Assembly (NCBI RefSeq): GCF_003116815.1
Contig: NZ_QDKQ01000071.1
Location: forward strand, 124,001 to 188,000
Direction: 5' to 3'
Length of the DNA stretch: 64,000 nt
Source of the DNA: Caulobacter endophyticus
GTDB lineage: Bacteria; Pseudomonadota; Alphaproteobacteria; Caulobacterales; Caulobacteraceae
This document shows positions 43,006 to 51,254 of this stretch, piece after piece (the first letter of the stretch is position 1; each line of letters opens with the position of its first letter). Below the pieces are notes generated by a model. The model did no database searches and was not told the origin of the DNA. It saw nothing but the letters and a program-made list of their open reading frames with translations. A program made the translations under genes and the position numbers.

Positions 43006-43815
43006 ATGACTCGTTCGAAAACCTTCCGAGGGCGCTTGCTGGGGGCGGCTTGCGCCGGTCTCCTGGCGCTCGCGGGACTGGCGGCGCAGGGGGCGCCGGG
43101 CCTGGGCGGGGGCGCCCTGGCCATGACCGTCCAGCCCGTCGTCATCGACCTGAAACCGACCGGTCGGGGCATGTCCCAGATCGTCACGGTGCAGAACACC
43201 TTCGCCAATCCGCTGCCGGTGGAGCTGCGCGCCGAGGAGCTGTCCTTCGACGAGAAGGGCGCCCGCCCCAGCGACATCCCCAGCAACGACCTGCTGATCT
43301 TTCCGCCCCAGGCGGTGATCCAGCCGGGCGAGACCCAGTCGTTCCGGATCCAGTGGGTCGGCGATCCGGCCCTGGCGCAGAGCAAGCACTACTACGTCAC
43401 CGTCGCTCAGATGCCGGTGAAGCTGCCGGAGGGCCAGTCGGCCATCCAGATCCTCTACAACTTCCAAGTCCTGGCCAGCGTCGCGCCCTCGGGCGGCAAG
43501 CCGGTCCTGGCCCTGTCGAAGAGCGAGATCGGCGCGGACGCCGACGGCAAGCCCGTCCCGGTCGTCTACGTCGCCAACACGTCCAACACGCACGGATACC
43601 TGTCCCGCGGAAAGCTGAAGATCATCGAGAAGGACGCCTCGGGCAAGGCGGTCTTCACGCGGACCATTCCCGGTCCGGAGATCCAACAGACGATCGGCTT
43701 CGGCCTGATCGCCCCCGGCCAGACGCGGCGCATCGCCGTTCCCATCGAACTGCCCTTGACGGCGGCAGCAGGAGGCTCCCTTGAGGCCCAATTCTCGTCA
43801 GACGAAGGGCGCTAG
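43006..43815 (+). CDS. PapD-like periplasmic pilus chaperone
   Basis: 269 residues. Signal peptide about 1-40 (LLGAACAGLLALAGLAAQGA). Two immunoglobulin-like domains follow. The N-terminal one shows TVQPVVIDLKPTGRGMSQIV, NPLPVELRAEELSFDEKG, IFPPQAVIQPGETQSFRIQW and YYVTVAQMPVKLPEG, with the alternating hydrophobic G1-strand region ILYNFQVLASV. It caps pilins by donor-strand complementation and delivers them to the usher. The ATG at 43006 has an AGGAG site. The last 35 bases overlap the usher gene. Confidence 0.92.
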   Translation: MTRSKTFRGRLLGAACAGLLALAGLAAQGAPGLGGGALAMTVQPVVIDLKPTGRGMSQIVTVQNTFANPLPVELRAEELSFDEKGARPSDIPSNDLLIFPPQAVIQPGETQSFRIQWVGDPALAQSKHYYVTVAQMPVKLPEGQSAIQILYNFQVLASVAPSGGKPVLALSKSEIGADADGKPVPVVYVANTSNTHGYLSRGKLKIIEKDASGKAVFTRTIPGPEIQQTIGFGLIAPGQTRRIAVPIELPLTAAAGGSLEAQFSSDEGR

Positions 43816-46336
43816 GTCGCGCGCCTACCGTCGCTGGCTGATGGCGGGATGCCTGGCCGGCGCGGTCCCCTTCGCCGCCCCCTTGGCCGCCCTGGCCGAG
43901 CCCATCCCCTACGCCATGCTGGCCTCGACCCAGGAGCCGACCAGCGCGCCCTCGGCCGGCGCGGCCACCGCGGCCGACGCCCGCCGACAGTTGAACCCCA
44001 CCGGTCGCGACGTGACCCTGACGGTCCCGCTGAAGGACGGCGAGTTCTATGTCGGCGACATGCCGCTGGCGATCTCGGCCGATGGACAGCTGTCGATGCC
44101 GTCCGACCGCCTGCTCAGCCTGGTCGCTCCGCTGCTCGACGCCCCGGCGGTCGGCGCCCTGCGCACGGCCCTGGCCGGGCGCGGCGTGGTATCGCCCGAG
44201 GTGGTCTCGTCCGCCGGCATGTCCATGACCTATGACCCTCGGGCGCTTGAGCTGCGGATGAACATTCCTCCGGAGCTGAAGGTGGTGCGCAGCCTGCAGG
44301 TCACGCCGATGGACCGCATGGGCCTTGGCTCCTACGTCGCGCCCGCCGGCTTCAGCGGCTATCTCAACATCCGCGGTTCGGTCGACTACGTCGAGCAGGG
44401 CTTCGATGAGGGCTTCGGCGACCCGACCTTCCTGCTCGACAGCGCCGTGCGCCTGAACGGCGTGGTGTTCGAGAACGAGGCCGTCTGGCAACCGGGCGGA
44501 ACCGAGGACTTCCAGCGGCTGGGCACGCGCTTCGTCTATGACGACGTCAAGAACGTGCTGCGCTGGACCGCCGGCGACCTGCAGGCCGTCGGCCGCGGCT
44601 TCCAGTCCGCGCCCGACATGGCTGGCCTGTCGATCTATCGCTCCTACAGCGTGCTGCAGCCGCAGACGATCGCCCGCCCGCGTGGTCGTGAAAGCTTCAC
44701 CTTGGCCCGGACCTCCGACGTCAGCGTGATCCTCAACAACCAGCTGACCCGGCGCATCCGCCTGGATCCTGGCCGCTACAACGTGCGCGACTTCCCGTTC
44801 GCGCAGGGCGCCAACGACGTGCGCCTGGTCATCGAGGACGACACCGGCCGTCGCGAGACGCTGCAGTTCAACGTCTTCTTCGACCGCGCGCAGCTCGATC
44901 CGGGGTTGTCGGAGTTCGGCCTGTTCGCCGGCGTGAAGGCGCCGCTGCTGCTCGACGGACCCGACTACACCGAGGAGTGGACGGTCAGCGGCTTCTACCG
45001 GCGCGGCATCAACGATCGGGTGACCCTGGGCGTCAACGGCCAGGCCGACGACACCACCGTCATGATGGGCGCCGAAGGCCTGTTCGGCACCAAGATCGGC
45101 ACCCTCGGCGTCGACTTCGCGCTGTCGCACATCGACACCTACGGTTCCGGCTATGCGGCGATCGTCAGCTTCCAGCGGCTGTTCCAGTTCGCCGGCGGCC
45201 GCGCCGACGCCCTTAACCTGTCGTTCGAGACCCGCAGCCGCGAGTTCGGGCCTGTCGGGACCTTCTTTCCCGACAATCGCTACAACTACGAGATCGGGGT
45301 CGGCTATTCGCACGCCTTCAGCGACGCGATCTACGCCAGCATCGATGGCCGCTATTCCAGCGGCCGCGACGAGTTCCCCGACGCCAGCGCCTATCGCCTG
45401 GGCATGGGCTACCGCCTGACCTCGAACCTCGCGGTCACGGCCAACCTCATGTACGACGACGTGCCCGGGCGCCGCGAAACCTCGGCCCTGATCTCGCTGT
45501 CCTGGCAGTTCTCTAACAACTCCAGCCTGCGGGCCGAGTACGACGGTCGCGAGGATCGGGCGCGGATCGCCTATCAGACGATCCATGGCCAGGGCGTGGG
45601 CTCCTACAACGCCTTCGCCGAGGTTTCCCGCTCGCCCGACGACTCCGCCTTCAACGGCAGTCTCAACTACATCGCCAACCGGGCGGAGCTGGGCGTGTCG
45701 CACTTCCAGGCCTTCGATGGGCCGGACAATGGGCGCACCTCGCTGCGGGCGGGAACCTCGATCGGCTTCGCCGACGGCGCGGTGTCGGTCGGGCGGCCGG
45801 TCTATGACAGCTTCGCGATCATCAAGGGCCACAAGAGCCTGAAGGGCGCCGACGTCGTCGTGAACCCGACCCCGTTCGGCTACACCTCGAACACGGGCGA
45901 ACTGGGCACGGCGCTGGAAACCAACCTGGCGGCCTATGCCGAGAGGACCATCACCGTCGACGCGCCCAACGCGCCGGCCGGCTATGACCTCGGCTCCGGT
46001 TCGTTCCGTCTCTTCCCGCCGTACCGCTCGGGCTATCGCCTGGAGGTCGGCTCGGATTACTCGATCACCGCCATCGGCCGCATGGTCGACGCCGAAGGCC
46101 AGCCGCTGGCGCTGGTCTCGGGCCGCGCGGTCGAGGTGACGCCCGGATCCAAGAGCGAGCCGATCACCATCTTCACCAACCGCGTCGGCCGGTTCGGCGC
46201 CTCGGGCCTGCGGCCCGGTCGCTGGCGGCTGGAAATGGGGACGACGCCCCCGACGGTCTACTACCTCGACGTGCCGCAAAGCGCCGAGGGCTTCGTCAAG
46301 ACCGACGACCTCAAGCCCAGCGCGTCGGGAGGCTGA
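43781..46336 (+). CDS. Outer-membrane fimbrial usher (archaic chaperone-usher type)
   Basis: 851 residues. Signal peptide about 15-40 (LMAGCLAGAVPFAAPLAALA), N-terminal chaperone-binding region, then the 24-strand barrel with middle plug (GFSGYLNIRGSVDYVEQGF, RWTAGDLQAVGRGFQSAPDM, RRIRLDPGRYNVRDFPFAQG) and C-terminal domains (GTALETNLAAYAERTITVDA, GRFGASGLRPGRWRLEMG). It forms the pore through which the pilus is assembled. The start is TTG at 43781, six bases after AGGAGG and inside the chaperone gene. The next in-frame ATG (43841) would shorten the n-region of the signal. Confidence 0.92.
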   Translation: MRPNSRQTKGARSRAYRRWLMAGCLAGAVPFAAPLAALAEPIPYAMLASTQEPTSAPSAGAATAADARRQLNPTGRDVTLTVPLKDGEFYVGDMPLAISADGQLSMPSDRLLSLVAPLLDAPAVGALRTALAGRGVVSPEVVSSAGMSMTYDPRALELRMNIPPELKVVRSLQVTPMDRMGLGSYVAPAGFSGYLNIRGSVDYVEQGFDEGFGDPTFLLDSAVRLNGVVFENEAVWQPGGTEDFQRLGTRFVYDDVKNVLRWTAGDLQAVGRGFQSAPDMAGLSIYRSYSVLQPQTIARPRGRESFTLARTSDVSVILNNQLTRRIRLDPGRYNVRDFPFAQGANDVRLVIEDDTGRRETLQFNVFFDRAQLDPGLSEFGLFAGVKAPLLLDGPDYTEEWTVSGFYRRGINDRVTLGVNGQADDTTVMMGAEGLFGTKIGTLGVDFALSHIDTYGSGYAAIVSFQRLFQFAGGRADALNLSFETRSREFGPVGTFFPDNRYNYEIGVGYSHAFSDAIYASIDGRYSSGRDEFPDASAYRLGMGYRLTSNLAVTANLMYDDVPGRRETSALISLSWQFSNNSSLRAEYDGREDRARIAYQTIHGQGVGSYNAFAEVSRSPDDSAFNGSLNYIANRAELGVSHFQAFDGPDNGRTSLRAGTSIGFADGAVSVGRPVYDSFAIIKGHKSLKGADVVVNPTPFGYTSNTGELGTALETNLAAYAERTITVDAPNAPAGYDLGSGSFRLFPPYRSGYRLEVGSDYSITAIGRMVDAEGQPLALVSGRAVEVTPGSKSEPITIFTNRVGRFGASGLRPGRWRLEMGTTPPTVYYLDVPQSAEGFVKTDDLKPSASGG

Positions 46337-46337
46337 C

Positions 46338-47333
46338 ATGAAACGCCGATCGCATTCCCTGTTCATCGGACTGGCCGCCGGCGTCGGCGGGGTCATGCTG
46401 GCCGCGGGCGCGGCCCAGGCCCAGTGCGTGACCTTCGATCCTGTCGTCTTGTCGGGCACCTTCGACCCGTTCAACCCGACCGGCACGACGGTGCAGACTC
46501 TCGCCATCACCGCGCGGCGCCCGCCGGCGGTGGGCGGCAAGAAGACGCAGGAGGTGAACTTCATCTATCTGCGCCGGCCCGACACCCCGTCGAGCCTGAC
46601 GATCGTCCAGACCTCGACCGGCGGCCAGATCCTGGAGAACCCGCCTGGGCACGTGCTCGACCCCAACAACGTCAATCCCAACGAGGTCGAGCTCAACTTC
46701 GGCGGCGTCGGCCAGCCCGACGTTCAGACGTTCATGGTGACGATCACCGTTCCTAGCGGCGCCGACCTGCCGGCCGGCACGACCGACCTCTTCCTGGACC
46801 AGAAGTACTACTGCAAGCGCACCGGCGGCGCGGCCGACGAGCAGGGGGTCATTCCCAACTCGCTCGACATCCGCATCAACGTGCTCAGCGCCCTGCAGGC
46901 CAGCTTCGTCGGGCCTGCGCTGGACTTCGGCGAGATCGGCGCGCTGACGACCGCCTCGCTGCCGTCGACGCCCAATTCGGTCAAGCAGCGCACCGGCAAT
47001 GTGCGGGTGGCCAGCTCGGGCCCGTACTCCGTGGCCCTGACCTCGGCCAATCAGTTCCGGATGACCTATGCGGGCGGGAATCTCGCCACGGCCAACCAGC
47101 GGATTCCGTACCAGCTGGACTTCCTGGGGCAGAGCAAGACCACGGCCTCGCCGACCTTCAACACCGTCATCTGCGCCCGCGCCGGCCTGTCGGGCCAGTA
47201 CCTGGCGGTGACGCCGACTCTGCTGGAAGGCGGGGCCGGCAAGGTTCCGTCGCCCAACTATCAGGACATCCTGACGGTGACCGTGACGCCCCTGGCCGTG
47301 CCGACGGCCACCACCCCTGTCGCCTGCATGTAA
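46338..47333 (+). CDS. Two-domain tip-adhesin-like SCPU protein
   Basis: 331 residues. Signal peptide about 1-29 (GVMLAAGAAQAQ). The N-terminal half (QCVTFDPVVLSGTFDPFNPT, TQEVNFIYLRRPDTPSSLTI) lacks the pilin pattern. The C-terminal half is SCPU-like (LDFGEIGALTTASL, TGNVRVASSGPYSVALTSAN, ILTVTVTPLAVPT). This two-domain build and its place as last gene after the usher match the CsuE-type tip adhesin of archaic pili. It starts 2 bases after the usher stop and is followed by a strong terminator. The ligand is unknown. Confidence 0.82.
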   Translation: MKRRSHSLFIGLAAGVGGVMLAAGAAQAQCVTFDPVVLSGTFDPFNPTGTTVQTLAITARRPPAVGGKKTQEVNFIYLRRPDTPSSLTIVQTSTGGQILENPPGHVLDPNNVNPNEVELNFGGVGQPDVQTFMVTITVPSGADLPAGTTDLFLDQKYYCKRTGGAADEQGVIPNSLDIRINVLSALQASFVGPALDFGEIGALTTASLPSTPNSVKQRTGNVRVASSGPYSVALTSANQFRMTYAGGNLATANQRIPYQLDFLGQSKTTASPTFNTVICARAGLSGQYLAVTPTLLEGGAGKVPSPNYQDILTVTVTPLAVPTATTPVACM

Positions 47334-47348
47334 CCTCGGCCCAGCCTG

Positions 47349-47387
47349 AAAAAGCCCCGCCGGCGCGAGCCGACGGGGCTTTCCTTT
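47349..47387 (+). terminator. Rho-independent terminator of the chaperone-usher operon
   Basis: AAAGCCCCG (47351-47359) pairs with CGGGGCTTT (47374-47382), with an inner CGGC/GCCG stem and a GCGA loop, followed by CCTTTT. It lies 18 bases after the tip-protein stop. It is symmetrical enough to serve the opposite strand as well. Confidence 0.85.
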
Positions 47388-47426
47388 TGCCGGCCGCCCG
47401 GGGGGAAGGGCGGAGCAAAAACGGGA

Positions 47427-47831
47427 TCAGAGCGCGGTGATGTTCACCGACAGGTCGCCAACCTGGCCGGCGTCGGCGCCGGGATCCAGGCGCAGGCTAT
47501 GGCTCTGCGAGGCCGCGGTGCTCGAGCGGCTGATCAGGGTGACGCCGGTCGACGACAGCTGGATCTTCTGGCCGTCGACATAGACGGCCGCGTCGCTCAG
47601 GCCCTGGGCGTGCGTCAGGCGCACTTCATAGCCCGAGGCGCTGTTGCAGAACTCGGTCATCCGGCCGAGGTCGGTCGGCTCGGCGCTCGAGGCGGTGGTG
47701 GCGTCCAGGCTGACGCGGCAGATGACCGGCACGTGCCCTTCGAGACGAAGCTCGTAGCTGGCCGGCGCGGCGGAAGCGGTAGTGGCGGCCAGAGTGGTGA
47801 AGGCGGCGGCCAGGATCATCGGAAAGCGCAT
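47427..47831 (-). CDS. Small secreted SCPU-like protein, opposite strand to the pilus operon
   Basis: 134 residues from the ATG at 47831 (MRFPMILAAAFTTLAATTASA, a clean signal peptide); the frame is open to 47870. The mature part has LRLEGHVPVICRVSLDATT, then DLGRMTEFCNSASGYEVRLT and the closing strand VGDLSVNITAL. The Cys spacing and final strand resemble the SCPU/pilin fold, but the chain is shorter than the operon pilins. It is convergent with the tip gene and has its own AT-rich upstream region with an inverted repeat, so it may be separately regulated. Confidence 0.75.
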   Translation of the reverse strand: MRFPMILAAAFTTLAATTASAAPASYELRLEGHVPVICRVSLDATTASSAEPTDLGRMTEFCNSASGYEVRLTHAQGLSDAAVYVDGQKIQLSSTGVTLISRSSTAASQSHSLRLDPGADAGQVGDLSVNITAL

Positions 47832-47914
47832 TGCAAACCCCAGAAGTGAGGATGATGGGAGGATCATCACGAGGGAGGGTTAAGCAGAGCGGCCTAAAGG
47901 ACGGTAAACGATTT

Positions 47915-48000
47915 GCATAGTAAGAATGACAGCATGTCGCACTTAAATATAGGCTATGTCTCTTATTTAATATGATTTGAATAGTGTGTTTTTACTATGC
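47915..48000. promoter_or_regulatory. Inverted pair of GCATAGTAA sites upstream of the small SCPU-like gene
   Basis: GCATAGTAA (47915-47923) and its exact complement TTACTATGC (47992-48000) are spaced 68 bases apart in an AT-rich gap. The pilin-operon control region holds TTACTAAGC (38482-38490). They may bind one regulator at two points, with looping possible. Inference only. Confidence 0.4.
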
Positions 48001-48021
48001 GTGTTCACGGCTGCCGTGAGG

Positions 48022-48258
48022 CTAAGCCGTGGAGGGGATTTCTGGGTTGTGTTGGCAGGCTTCAGTCAGCGCGGGTGCGCGATCGACCGGCGCCGGGTCA
48101 GGACGAGGGGGTGCTGATGTCCTGACCCGGCGCTCGGCGGGCGGGGCGCGCCGCCGAGGATCGTCGATGGCGTTGCGGACAGCCTCGGCGAGCCGGTCAT
48201 TCGTCGCGGCGGTGACAAAACGGGGGGATTTGCCCTCGCGACTTGTAAATATTAACAT
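48022..48258 (-). CDS. Possible small protein, low confidence
   Basis: An open frame of 78 codons from an ATG at 48258 (or TTG at 48276). It contains RFVTAATNDRLAEAVRNAID and then a Pro/Arg-rich tail. No good ribosome site is visible, and no family is recognised. It may be non-coding: the surrounding gap (47832-48320) otherwise holds only AT-rich sequence, the GCATAGTAA inverted pair, and a CTTAC/GTAAG repeat at 48286-48300. Confidence 0.25.
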   Translation of the reverse strand: MLIFTSREGKSPRFVTAATNDRLAEAVRNAIDDPRRRAPPAERRVRTSAPPRPDPAPVDRAPALTEACQHNPEIPSTA

Positions 48259-48320
48259 ATACAGATCGTGCGGCAATAATTCGGCCTTACTAACTGTAAG
48301 AATAGATCGCTGAGTTTATC

Positions 48321-48947
48321 TCATTCGAGAATGTCGGCCGAAGAGATGACAGAGACCAGTTCGGCCTGGCGGTGCACGCCGACCTTGACCATGGCCGACG
48401 CCATCTGCACGCGCAGGGTGTTGATGCTGACCTTGCGCTCGGCGGCGATCTCGGCCGGCTCGCGGCCCTGGGCCACGCGGGCGACGATCTCGGCCTCGGC
48501 CGGCGAGAAGTTGAACATCATCCGAGCCCGCTCGGCGATGTGCGGCGAGGCGCGGCCGACCTCGCGGACGGTGACCAGGGCGCAGCGGAAGCCGCTGTCG
48601 TCGGTGCTGAAGGGTTCGATCAGCACCACCAGCGGCTTCTGGCTGCGCGAGCGGTGAACCAGCATGGCGCCCGAGCGGCCCTGGCGCACCGCCGCGGCGA
48701 TGCGGTTGTGCAGGGCCTCTGACTCGAAGCCGTTCTCCGCCGTCAGCAGTCCGCCCTTTTCGGAGAGGCCGTCGCCGTGCGCGACATAGCTCCAGGCCAG
48801 GTCGTTGGCGGCGTAGACGCAGCCCTCGCTGTCGGCGACGATGACGCCGAAGTTCACCAGATTGAGGATTGCGTTGGCGACGTGCGACTCGAACACGCCG
48901 CGTTCGACCTCCGAATCCACCACCTCGATCATCTTTATCAGTCCCAT
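48321..48947 (-). CDS. LuxR-type HTH regulator (second of the flanking pair)
   Basis: 208 residues. An N-terminal PAS-like region (ILNLVNFGVIVADSEGCVYA then GAMLVHRSRSQKPLVVLIEP) precedes a C-terminal LuxR/FixJ helix-turn-helix (FSPAEAEIVARVAQGREPAE then VSINTLRVQMASAMVKVGVH). Same layout as the gene at 37710-38291 but clearly diverged. It lies between the chaperone-usher cluster and the Tad operon, so it could act on either. No receiver domain, no partner kinase nearby. The start ATG at 48947 is preceded by GCGTCGCAC without a strong ribosome site; an internal ATG at 48932 is possible. Confidence 0.85.
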   Translation of the reverse strand: MGLIKMIEVVDSEVERGVFESHVANAILNLVNFGVIVADSEGCVYAANDLAWSYVAHGDGLSEKGGLLTAENGFESEALHNRIAAAVRQGRSGAMLVHRSRSQKPLVVLIEPFSTDDSGFRCALVTVREVGRASPHIAERARMMFNFSPAEAEIVARVAQGREPAEIAAERKVSINTLRVQMASAMVKVGVHRQAELVSVISSADILE

Positions 48948-49239
48948 GTGCGACGCCCCGTATGGCTCGCCGCCGGTTCAGGAAGAAAGATCAGGCCCGT
49001 GATCGCGACGAAACTCTCGATTGGAATGCTGTCGCAATTGAAAACCGTATTGATTTATTCTGCCCACCGTCGGCTGGTTTACTGATTGGATATTATTTCC
49101 GGCGGGCTCGCATACCCTCCATTGGGTAGTCCAAATGACTAAGTCGGAAAGGCAACGTTGTCAGATTTGCGGGAAAGGCGCGGTTTTCTCCTGTTGGGCG
49201 AAAAGTGCGCAAATACAGGGAAATGTCCTTTTCTTGCTT

Positions 49240-49746
49240 TCAAAGTTGTAAGTGGGTCAGGCGCTGGCTGATCGCCAGCAGTCCCGTGGTCGCGCCGACG
49301 TGCAGGGCGCCGGCCGCGATGGCCACGCCGTAGGGGATGCCCGCACGGGTGCGGATCCAGCCGCCGAACGCGCCGGCGTAGGGACGGGCCGCCAGGGCCA
49401 CCAGGACCAGGGCGCCGCCGGCGATGGCGGTGGCCACCAGCAGCAGCAGCAGGTTCTCCATGCCCGCGAACAGCGCCGCCACGGCCAGCAGCTTGACGTC
49501 GCCGGCGCCGATCAGCCGCCGGGCGAACATCGGCATGCCGGCCAGCATCACCAGGCCGAAGGCGCAGAAGCTCGACAGCCAGTTGGGCGTCGACCAGGTC
49601 AGGAGCTGGGCGAACAGGAACAGCACCGCCAGGGCGGCGACGGTCCAGTTGGGGATCTTGCGGGTCCAGGCGTCCCAGCCGGCCGCGACGACGAAGAGCG
49701 CGGCGTAGGCGACCGATCCGGCAAGGCGAACGAAGTCGATTTCCAT
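49240..49746 (-). CDS. cpaA: Prepilin peptidase of the Tad system
   Basis: 168 residues, membrane-embedded A24 aspartyl protease that removes the leader of the Flp pilin. The two catalytic Asp are seen: one in VVAAGWDAWTRKIPNW and one in the GxGD motif RRLIGAGDVKLLAVAAL. About five to six hydrophobic segments; no N-terminal methylase domain, as usual for the Tad type. Last gene of the operon, 21 bases after tadD, with GGGAGA before the ATG. In the well-known Caulobacter cpa cluster cpaA sits beside pilA instead. The 292-base gap beyond it (48948-49239) shows nothing I recognise. Confidence 0.93.
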   Translation of the reverse strand: MEIDFVRLAGSVAYAALFVVAAGWDAWTRKIPNWTVAALAVLFLFAQLLTWSTPNWLSSFCAFGLVMLAGMPMFARRLIGAGDVKLLAVAALFAGMENLLLLLVATAIAGGALVLVALAARPYAGAFGGWIRTRAGIPYGVAIAAGALHVGATTGLLAISQRLTHLQL

Positions 49747-49767
49747 CGGATTAGTCTCCCGACCGCC

Positions 49768-50283
49768 CTAAGAGCCGCCGCCGGGCATGGGAACGACCTC
49801 GGCGGGCGGTCCTCCGGCCAGAGTCGTCTGCGGCTGGGCCAGGGCCTGCAACACGCCAGCGGGCGGCTCGCGCCCCTGCAGGCGGGCCGAATAGGCCATG
49901 TTGCTCAGGACGATCCGCGAGTGAGGATCGGCTTCCATCGCGCGGGCGTAATAGCGCTCGCTCAAGTCGAAGCGGCCCAGCTTGTCGTAGACCACGCCCT
50001 GGGCGTTGAGCACCCGCACGTCGCCGGGCGCGCGGGTCGCGGCCAGTTGCAGCAGCTCCAGCGCCAGCGCGTAGTCGCGAGCCTTGATCGCCTGCGCCGC
50101 GCGGCCATAGAGCCGGTCCACCGCGGCGGCGGGGGCGGGCGGGGGCAGGGCGGCCAGGGCGCGGATCTCGGTCTGCGCGGGCTTGGGGCCCATGAAGGCG
50201 CTGGCCAACTGCTTGAGTGTGGCGCAGCCCGACAGCGGGACGAGCAGGGCGCAGGCGACGGACACGATGAGGAGCTTGGGCAT
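49768..50283 (-). CDS. tadD: TadD-like TPR lipoprotein
   Basis: 171 residues. A lipoprotein signal with Cys in ALLVPLSGCATLKQ. Tetratricopeptide repeats follow (YGRAAQAIKARDYALALELL, LNAQGVVYDKLGRFDLSERY, YARAMEADPHSRIVLSNMAY). TadD proteins are pilotins or assembly factors for the Tad secretin. It starts 2 bases after the tadC stop. Shorter than many TadD proteins, but repeat content and lipobox fit. Confidence 0.87.
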   Translation of the reverse strand: MPKLLIVSVACALLVPLSGCATLKQLASAFMGPKPAQTEIRALAALPPPAPAAAVDRLYGRAAQAIKARDYALALELLQLAATRAPGDVRVLNAQGVVYDKLGRFDLSERYYARAMEADPHSRIVLSNMAYSARLQGREPPAGVLQALAQPQTTLAGGPPAEVVPMPGGGS

Positions 50284-50285
50284 CT

Positions 50286-51245
50286 CTAATGCCTCTTCAT
50301 GGCGGGCATGAGGTTGTGGACGACGTCGAGGCCGGCCGGCAGCAGCAGAGCGGTGATGATCACCGGCAGGATGCAGGCCACCAGCGGGATGGTCAGCAGC
50401 ACGGGGATGCGCATGGCCTTCTCCTCGCCCTTCAGGAACCGCTTCTCGCGCAGTTCGCCGGAGTAGGAGCGCAGGGTCTGGGTGATGCTGGCCCCCAGGC
50501 TGTCGGTCTGGATCATCAGGGCGGCGAAGGCGCGCAGGGCGTCGACATTGACCCGGTCGGCCATGCGCCGCAGGGCGTCGGCGCGGCTGCGGCCGGCCCG
50601 CAGCTCCTGGGAGACCTGGCTGAATTCGCGCGAGATCTCCGGGTGCGAGGGTTTGATCTCCTGGCTGACGCGGATGAAGGCCGCGTCCACGCCCAGGCCC
50701 GCCTCGACGCAGACCACCATCAGGTCCAGCGCATCGGGGAACTGGTGCTCAAGGCGCTCGCGGCGGCCGGTGGCCTTCAGATCGACGAAGATCGCCGGGA
50801 TCACCAAACCCAGGCCGCACAGCAGCAGGGCGCCGGCGATCAGCGGCAGGCCGACGACGGGCTTGGCCGACAGCTTCTGGGCCAGCAGCAGGATGGCCGG
50901 CAGGCCGATGGCGCTGACCACCCGCACGAGGAAATAGCCGGGCACGGCGGCCGGGCCCTCGAAGCCGGCCTCGGCCAGGGTGCGGGCCAAGCCGGTGCGC
51001 TTCTCAGGCGTGTCGGCGCGCGGCGCGCGGGCCTGCAGCCAGTTCAGGAAAGGCGTCTTGGGCTTGGAGTCCTTGAGCAGGCCGCCGGTCGGGCCGGTCG
51101 CCAGGGCCGCGCCGCCCGCCGCTCGCTCTCGCATGCGGCGCTTGAGGGCGGCGCCCGCGTCGACCTGGCGAAACACCAGCAGGGCCATGGCGCCTACCGC
51201 CAGGAAGACGGCGACCTGCAGTCCGACGGAAACGAAAAGGTCCAT
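50286..51245 (-). CDS. tadC: Tad inner-membrane platform protein TadC
   Basis: 319 residues with a type II secretion F domain (about 150-300): LMVVCVEAGLGVDAAFIRVS, FSQVSQELRAGRSRADALRR, and MIQTDSLGASITQTLRSYSG. The flanking membrane spans are LQVAVFLAVGAMALLVFRQV at the N-terminus and a pair near the middle and end. It forms the inner-membrane platform with TadB, on which the CpaF ATPase acts. Equivalent to CpaH. Confidence 0.92.
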   Translation of the reverse strand: MDLFVSVGLQVAVFLAVGAMALLVFRQVDAGAALKRRMRERAAGGAALATGPTGGLLKDSKPKTPFLNWLQARAPRADTPEKRTGLARTLAEAGFEGPAAVPGYFLVRVVSAIGLPAILLLAQKLSAKPVVGLPLIAGALLLCGLGLVIPAIFVDLKATGRRERLEHQFPDALDLMVVCVEAGLGVDAAFIRVSQEIKPSHPEISREFSQVSQELRAGRSRADALRRMADRVNVDALRAFAALMIQTDSLGASITQTLRSYSGELREKRFLKGEEKAMRIPVLLTIPLVACILPVIITALLLPAGLDVVHNLMPAMKRH

Positions 51246-51254
51246 GGCGAGGCC

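Noticed and set aside
43655-46564. 969-codon open frame on the minus strand
   Set aside because: Antisense to the usher gene; low-complexity Ala/Gly/Val/Asp-rich translation without family motifs.
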